Positions 14,824 through 18,316 of a DNA stretch of 18,316 nucleotides are shown piece after piece. The notes under the pieces were generated by a model. The model was not told where the DNA came from. It was given only the letters and a program-made list of their open reading frames with translations, and ran no database searches. The stretch is from assembly GCA_031257955.1 (NCBI GenBank), contig JAIRNQ010000320.1, forward strand, positions 1 to 18,316, given 5' to 3'. This DNA is from Deltaproteobacteria bacterium. GTDB taxonomy: Bacteria; Desulfobacterota; Desulfarculia; Adiutricales; Adiutricaceae. A program made the translations under genes and the position numbers. Every line of letters begins with the position of its first letter. Within the stretch, counting starts at the first letter, position 1.

Positions 14824-15621
14824 TTAACAACCAACGACATGAATCGTCAAATTACCGAATCGCTTAGTTTCCCTGTAATTTTTCTCTGCCATGGGATTTT
14901 CGAAGTCCATGTCAAAAACGACCAGCCAACCTTCCAACGCCTGGCATTTCTCCATGTAGCCTAAAAGCTGTTTTATACTCGCATCTTGACTCTTGTGGCC
15001 TTGAATTATATGTTCCAAAGGATAACCGCGGCCGTTATGGAACGGGCATATGATAGCCCTTTGTCTTCCTAAGGCCAATTCTCTCTGTATAAAAGCCGCC
15101 TCTTCACAAAATGCCCTTTGTACAAAGGCGAAAAGCACCAAGTGGGTTAAAGATTCGTTGGCAAGGCGGGTTAAACTATCTTGAATGGTCTTAATTATTT
15201 CTTTAGATAAGGAAAGATAGTCGGGTAAACTATGTTTGCTTAAAGCCGCGTCGATACTGTCAGTGACACGGCTATCTAACATGTTGGTTTTTAGGTGCAT
15301 TTCTGAATTATCAGACCAATGGATTTGGAAAGCTTTGACAAGTCCAGTCATATCAGATGATATGATTGACTGGGCGAGAGCAAAAAACAATGTGGACAGG
15401 ATTTTCGGCGAACCGCCCGCTTCGAAAAAAACCCTTGAGTGCGATGCGCGGCGACGATCATTCTTTTCCCCCGCAGCTACGCGCCGCCCGGTTGCCACAG
15501 GTAGGCCGGGCGCGAAGTCGGGCGGGCGGGGCCGCCCTAAGCGGACGCGACAGCGGCTTAACAAATCGGCGGACAAGCCACCGATAGCACTTGTTTTGGA
15601 TTGCCTGAAATATCGTTTCAT
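14824..15621 (-). pseudogene. C-terminal remnant of a PD-(D/E)XK-type ATP-binding protein
   Basis: The frame encodes 265 residues. From about residue 75 to the end it resembles the C-terminal half of AAA-like ATP-binding proteins with a PD-(D/E)XK nuclease-type domain, which usually exceed 500 residues. The tail is typical: QLLGYMEKCQALEGWLVVFD, then EKNYRETKRFG and TIHVVGC. The N-terminal P-loop domain is missing. The usual acidic residue and the E-x-K pair appear lost: where relatives read about RxDLxI and YPIELK, this reads RAIICPF and YPLEHI, so nuclease activity is unlikely. The first about 70 residues are Arg/Pro/Gly-rich, come from the GC-rich hairpin block, and look unrelated. There is no ribosome binding site at the ATG at 15621. 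I read it as a decayed gene joined to foreign sequence at about 15400-15420. Confidence 0.6.
15410..15560. repeat. GC-rich hairpin block inside a low-GC region
   Basis: This stretch is far richer in G+C than either flank. It contains CGCGCCGCCCGG (15480-15491) facing CCGGGCGCG (15506-15514), then GGGCGG (15524-15529) facing CCGCCC (15532-15537). It forms the odd N-terminal part of the decayed nuclease-type frame. It may be a copy of a dispersed palindromic element or a fragment of the GC-rich host chromosome. I cannot tell which without a genome search. Confidence 0.45.
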
Positions 15622-15645
15622 ATAATGAGGTAAACCGACTATAAT
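15617..15645 (+). promoter_or_regulatory. Probable promoter of the HTH gene
   Basis: A perfect TATAAT at 15640-15645 lies 17 nt after TTCATA (15617-15622), a 4/6 match to the -35 consensus. A second TATAAT occurs at 15621-15626. The HTH gene begins at 15688 with its own ribosome binding site. Confidence 0.55.
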
Positions 15646-15687
15646 GACAATGGTTTTTACGTTTCCAATACCGATAGGAGAATCGCA

Positions 15688-16032
15688 ATGGGCAAGTTAA
15701 TCGGGTACATCAACGCCATCGAAGCCGCCGAGAAGGGGAACGTCACCGAACGTCAGGTGCAGTCGCTCTGCAAGGCAGGCAAGATTGATGGCGCGGTGAA
15801 GTTCGGAACCACATGGGCAATCCCGGAGGACGCGGCCAAGCCCACGTGCACCACCGGCAAAACCGGGACGCCGACCGAAAACCAAATGCCCGCAGGAGGA
15901 ATAAAACAAAATGTACAACTCGAACGCGAACCGCGCCGAGACCGGCGACGCGATTACGCCGGAGAATTTCAGACCCAATCCGAAGAACCCGATCATCGCG
16001 TCTTTCTTCCGCAACATCGGCTTGGCGGATGA
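15688..16032 (+). CDS. Small helix-turn-helix DNA-binding protein with an out-of-frame tail
   Basis: Residues 1 to about 55 are a MerR/excisionase-like helix-turn-helix domain: INAIEAAEKGNVTERQVQSL, then CKAGKIDGAVKFGTTWAIPEDA. This pattern is common in short regulators of gut and anaerobic bacteria. AGGAG (15676-15680) lies 7 nt before the ATG and a TATAAT precedes it. After about residue 72 (near 15900) the frame runs through the next gene in a wrong frame, giving an Arg/Glu-rich tail that is probably not native. The end of the original gene seems to have been lost, or shifted by a small indel, when the neighbouring gene was truncated. In intact loci of this kind the HTH protein probably works with, or regulates, the AlbA-type gene behind it. 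Confidence 0.6.
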   Translation: MGKLIGYINAIEAAEKGNVTERQVQSLCKAGKIDGAVKFGTTWAIPEDAAKPTCTTGKTGTPTENQMPAGGIKQNVQLEREPRRDRRRDYAGEFQTQSEEPDHRVFLPQHRLGG

Positions 16033-16427
16033 GCTTGGCTCCGGCGTCAGGAATTTATATCGCTACGGCAAGCTCTACTCCGGCAAAACACCGGAGTTGA
16101 TTGACGATGACGTGTTCAGGATCATCTTTCCTCTTGACGATGCGTATTCATTCGACGCGCAAATCGGCAAAGCGCAAAATATAGCGCAAGATAAAGCGCA
16201 AATCGGCAAAGCGCAAAATAAAGCGCAATGACGATTGCGCTTTAATTGAAGCAACCGTAATGGACTATCTGCATTCCCATCCAAGAGCAACACAGATTAC
16301 AATAGCGACGGCAATTAAAAAATCGCGCAGAAGCGTTCAAAACGCAATGGCGGAACTGAGAGATAAGGGCCGGATCGAACGCGAGGGTGCGCGTAAAAAC
16401 GGGCGGTGGATTGTCAAGCCCGAATGA
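15911..16427 (+). pseudogene. Truncated and frameshifted Schlafen/AlbA_2-type ATP-binding regulator
   Basis: Two frames together carry only the C-terminal third of this family. Frame 1 (15911-16231) has GDAITPENFRPNPKNPIIAS, then FFRNIGLADELGSGVRNLY and YSGKTPELIDDDVFRIIFPL, the usual end of the HATPase_c_4 part. A Gln/Ala/Lys-rich repeat linker follows and ends at a TGA (16229-16231). Frame 2 continues from about 16227 without a gap as a winged helix (ATVMDYLHSHPRATQITIAT, then SRRSVQNAMAELRDKGRIER) to the stop at 16425-16427. Intact members are several hundred residues long, with an N-terminal AlbA_2 domain that is absent here. A strong GGAGG (15895-15899) precedes the ATG, so the short product may still be translated. 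The frameshift falls within a short-repeat tract (about 16215-16230). These proteins are thought to act as DNA- or RNA-linked regulators; here the copy is probably dead. Confidence 0.7.
16157..16220 (+). repeat. 25-bp direct repeat at a 39-bp period in the linker of the AlbA-type remnant
   Basis: Two identical 25-bp copies (16157-16181 and 16196-16220), each starting GCGCAAATCGGCAAAGCGC, encode AQIGKAQN-type linker repeats. Further short AAAGCGCAA-type pieces flank them. The family is known for such repetitive Gln-rich linkers before the winged helix. The repeats end just before the frameshift. Confidence 0.85.
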
Positions 16428-16788
16428 GTCTCCGGTTGTAGATCAAAAAAGTCACTATTATTGTAGCCTCAAATAGCTTTGCTCGAAAACCTTTGGTTAT
16501 CAGCCCTTTAAGCTTGTCGCAGGGTTCGTTGTAATGATTGTATATATCTTCTACGACGTCAGAATTCCACAACCCACTTCTGGCTTTTGCGACCAAAGAA
16601 ACTACAGCTTGGCCAGATTCAATGTTCCATCTCATAGAGCTGAATTTTAAGCGGCGTTGGAGTACTGTTTTATTAGAACTTTCTATTGCTCCGCTTCCAA
16701 TAAACTAATCTTTTGATAAATAGTAAGCGTAATCGATATTATCTTTATTTTATTCGTTAATGCTTAAATAATCGTGGTCTTCCCAGAT
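16414..16788 (-). pseudogene. Transposase remnant, ISKra4-like C-terminus with two in-frame stops
   Basis: Reading leftward from about 16788 one frame gives WEDHDYLSINE, stop (TAA at 16752-16750), NKDNIDYAYYLSKD, stop (TAG at 16707-16705), then FIGSGAIESSNKTVLQRRL and KFSSMRWNIESGQAVVSL to the end at 16414. IGSGAIES...K.V.QRRLK..MRW...GQA is the conserved C-terminal signature of DDE transposases of the ISKra4-like kind. The N-terminal and central domains are missing and no terminal inverted repeats were found. It ends convergently against the AlbA-type remnant with a 14-nt overlap, suggesting an insertion or rearrangement there. The family name is tentative; that it is a broken transposase is fairly sure. 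Confidence 0.7.
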
Positions 16789-16794
16789 TGAAGT

Positions 16795-17022
16795 GGAGGG
16801 CTAACGATGAAATAGTTTTTTTCCCAATCAGGTCAACCACTACGGGAAGCCTTGGTAAGAACGGGATGTTCATCCAGTGGGCAGGATCCAGTGGCGTTAA
16901 ATCGTTTAGGGTACTTCGTATCCATGGGCTCCCCAAAAATAGAAATGCCTGGGTCGTGTCAATTTCATGGGTAATCATGATGTCAGCGAGCCCGCGAGTC
17001 ACAAGCTCGCGAGCTTTTCTGG
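16795..17022 (-). pseudogene. Unidentified gene fragment, possibly from a TupA-like binding protein
   Basis: A frame runs leftward from a stop at about 17023 and reads ARKARELVTRGLADIMITHE, then DTTQAFLFLGSPWIRSTLND and LTPLDPAHW. It has natural-looking codon use. The pattern ALxLxxxGxADxxxxH ... F..G....R..xxND....DPA recalls tungstate-binding TupA-type proteins, with a few residues missing before DPA. After that the resemblance ends, and the frame overlaps the transposase remnant. No ribosome binding site or full start is seen. This is a weak, memory-based resemblance. Confidence 0.25.
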
Positions 17023-17226
17023 CTTAAGGACGGTCCCTGTAGTCTTTGAAATTCCCCTCATCGTGTTTATTCGGAAAAATCAAAGGTACACTCGCGGATC
17101 TCATTTATGGCTATTCAACTCGAGCCGTGGTTGAAACGATTAACGGTCAACGTTTGGAATTCGAGGCTATCGAACCGGACGGGCGAAGACATTGCGCAAA
17201 AAAGTCATTCCGCCATTCGGTTCGCT
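17023..17226. other. Short stretch with no recognised gene
   Basis: A + strand frame (17046-17276) contains FGKIKGTLADLIYGYSTRAV and a fairly natural composition, but I do not recognise it and it lacks a ribosome binding site. It may be another gene fragment. Nothing else is visible. Confidence 0.35.
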
Positions 17227-17832
17227 TCAGGCAAGCTCACAATGGAGGCTTTCAGCGTTACGGTTCAATATTTTAGTGATTACTGTTTTATCGATTTCTT
17301 GAATTGACAAAACAGGTTTGGGTTTGGAATCATAATCTCCAATGGTTTTTTCAAACCAGGTAACATCGTGCCAGCCGCCGAGTTTGAACCCAGTGTTATG
17401 GTAGGTGCCCAATATGGTAAATCCGAAATATACGTGTAGATTCTCACTATTTTCGTTGGGTAACGTGACTCCGCCGTATACGTTACGAACATTTTGAATT
17501 CGCAGTATCTCGATCACGGCCCCATAAAGCGCTTTGCCCACACCTAAACGAAAATAGCGCATATCGACATAGACAGACAATTCCGCATTCCATTGATATG
17601 CCTCACGCTCCATCTGTTTATGGGCATAAGCATAGCCTATGATTTTTTTATCCAAAGCGCTAACGATGTAAGGATAATCACACGATATTTCTTTGACGCG
17701 ATTGGTAAATTCAGTCAACGAAGGCGTTTCACATTCAAAGGTGATTGCCGTTTCCTTAACGTAAGGTTCGTATATTTTTAAGATATCCGCGGCGTCATTC
17801 TCTCGTGCGAGCCGAATTATTGGCTTTTTCAT
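17227..17832 (-). CDS. GNAT acetyltransferase of the phosphinothricin/methionine-sulfoximine type
   Basis: The 201-residue protein matches the PAT/Bar/YncA-like branch of GNAT N-acetyltransferases, which transfer acetyl from acetyl-CoA to the amino group of phosphinothricin, methionine sulfoximine or related amino acids in the cytoplasm. The order is complete: IRLARENDAADILKIYEPYV and ETAITFECETPS at the N-terminus, IIGYAYAHK, AELSVYVDMRYFRLGVGKAL (acetyl-CoA loop, where RxxGxG reads RLGVGK), GGVTLPNENSENLHVYFGF, and KLGGWHDVTWFEKTIG near the C-terminus. The last about 35 residues after the core are lysine- and isoleucine-rich and longer than in typical members. Ribosome binding is weak (AAAGAGAAA before the ATG). 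A palindrome with TATAAT upstream may hold its promoter. It is the only intact-looking gene in the low-GC region. The natural substrate is unknown. Confidence 0.88.
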   Translation of the reverse strand: MKKPIIRLARENDAADILKIYEPYVKETAITFECETPSLTEFTNRVKEISCDYPYIVSALDKKIIGYAYAHKQMEREAYQWNAELSVYVDMRYFRLGVGKALYGAVIEILRIQNVRNVYGGVTLPNENSENLHVYFGFTILGTYHNTGFKLGGWHDVTWFEKTIGDYDSKPKPVLSIQEIDKTVITKILNRNAESLHCELA

Positions 17833-17904
17833 TTTTTTCTCTTTCTATGCGCATTGACTCATAACGACAACAATTCAATTTGTCACCATGGCGATTATCC
17901 ATTT

Positions 17905-17932
17905 GTGTGACAATAATCCCATTATATCACAC
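17905..17932 (-). promoter_or_regulatory. Palindrome containing the probable -10 box of the acetyltransferase gene
   Basis: GTGTGACAATAAT (17905-17917) faces ATTATATCACAC (17921-17932) around CCC, a nearly perfect dyad. On the - strand the right arm contains TATAAT (17926-17921), about 90 nt upstream of the acetyltransferase ATG. No good -35 is seen. A dimeric repressor site over the -10 box is one reading; a leftover of a mobile-element end is another. The arm spacing does not fit a CRP site. Confidence 0.45.
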
Positions 17933-17951
17933 TTTTCATTGAATCTCAGCC

Positions 17952-18200
17952 CTATCGTTTACCGGTTGGCCTAAACGATTTTCTTTCAAATCCCGCCCTT
18001 CCATCGCTCCCGGCAAGTTTTCCCGTCCAGACATACTTGACAGTTTCTTGTCTTCGCCAAAATCGCGATACGACTCGCGTCTGAATTTTTAAAATAGGCT
18101 CACACGTATGGCCGGCCATAGCCCACCAATCGTCCGCAGGACATGTGACCCGGAATCCGAAATCGATTACCGTCCCAATCGACGAGCCAACGGCCGTCAC
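17952..18200 (-). CDS. Short unidentified reading frame
   Basis: From a GTG at 18200 this frame encodes 82 residues, including TVIDFGFRVTCPADDWWAMA and SRFWRRQETVKYVWTGKLAG. In frame it stays open upstream to a TAG near 18279. I do not recognise the family. There is no clear ribosome binding site, signal peptide or membrane segment. Its Trp-rich, uneven composition differs from random GC-rich frames, so it may be a real small gene or the end of a larger decayed one. It is close to the window edge. Confidence 0.25.
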   Translation of the reverse strand: MTAVGSSIGTVIDFGFRVTCPADDWWAMAGHTCEPILKIQTRVVSRFWRRQETVKYVWTGKLAGSDGRAGFERKSFRPTGKR

Positions 18201-18316
18201 AGTCGGCTTGGCCAGGCGACCTGGCCAGGCGAATGGGCGAGTCTGGGTCTGGCCCCAGTTGGCCCGTAAAGGGGTCTAATACGCGTCCAGACGAACGATT
18301 TGCCTCGGGAGGTAGT

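Overview
The window reads as a piece of a GC-rich bacterial chromosome. The organism is probably a member of the Deltaproteobacteria (Desulfobacterota) or a close relative. This rests on the style of HisRS, on the hisS-aspS pairing, on a CHASE2-type adenylate cyclase, and on a DRE-TIM metallolyase carrying a Cache domain. It is an inference from recalled protein families, not from a phylogeny. No rRNA, tRNA or CRISPR array was seen.

Positions 1 to 9.1 kb hold a core-like block on the + strand. A clear sigma70-type promoter (334-361) drives hisS, followed by aspS. Next comes a 621-residue DRE-TIM metallolyase fused to a C-terminal Cache-like sensor domain. It is followed by a membrane-bound CHASE2 class III adenylate cyclase and a secreted Sel1-repeat protein, closed by a strong intrinsic terminator (9089-9120). 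These genes share strong G/C third-position bias, and several of the gaps between them contain short GC-rich tandem duplications.

Positions 9.1 to 14.6 kb run on the - strand. A small SAM-methyltransferase-like gene lies at 9172-9777. A 1.3 kb gene-free stretch follows, with an eight-unit degenerate tandem repeat (10418-10717) and one perfect DnaA-box 9-mer beside it. Then comes a compact ABC importer operon of the iron-complex/cobalamin/metal-oxyanion class, in the order binding protein, FecCD permease, ATPase, with two identical 11-nt gene overlaps. Upstream of it is a self-contained promoter-terminator unit (14477-14597) that looks like a small RNA of about 105 nt or a leader/attenuator.

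From about 14.6 kb to the end the base composition drops and the sequence becomes a graveyard of accessory genes. It holds the C-terminal half of a PD-(D/E)XK-type ATP-binding protein with apparently lost catalytic residues and a GC-rich hairpin block at its front. It also holds an HTH gene next to a truncated, frameshifted Schlafen/AlbA-type regulator, an ISKra4-like transposase remnant with two in-frame stops, and an unidentified fragment. One intact-looking gene, a GNAT acetyltransferase of the phosphinothricin-acetyltransferase type, lies here too, followed by a short unidentified reading frame at the edge.

No obviously new multi-gene system is visible. The best leads are the metallolyase-Cache fusion, the repeat array beside the DnaA box, and the putative small RNA.
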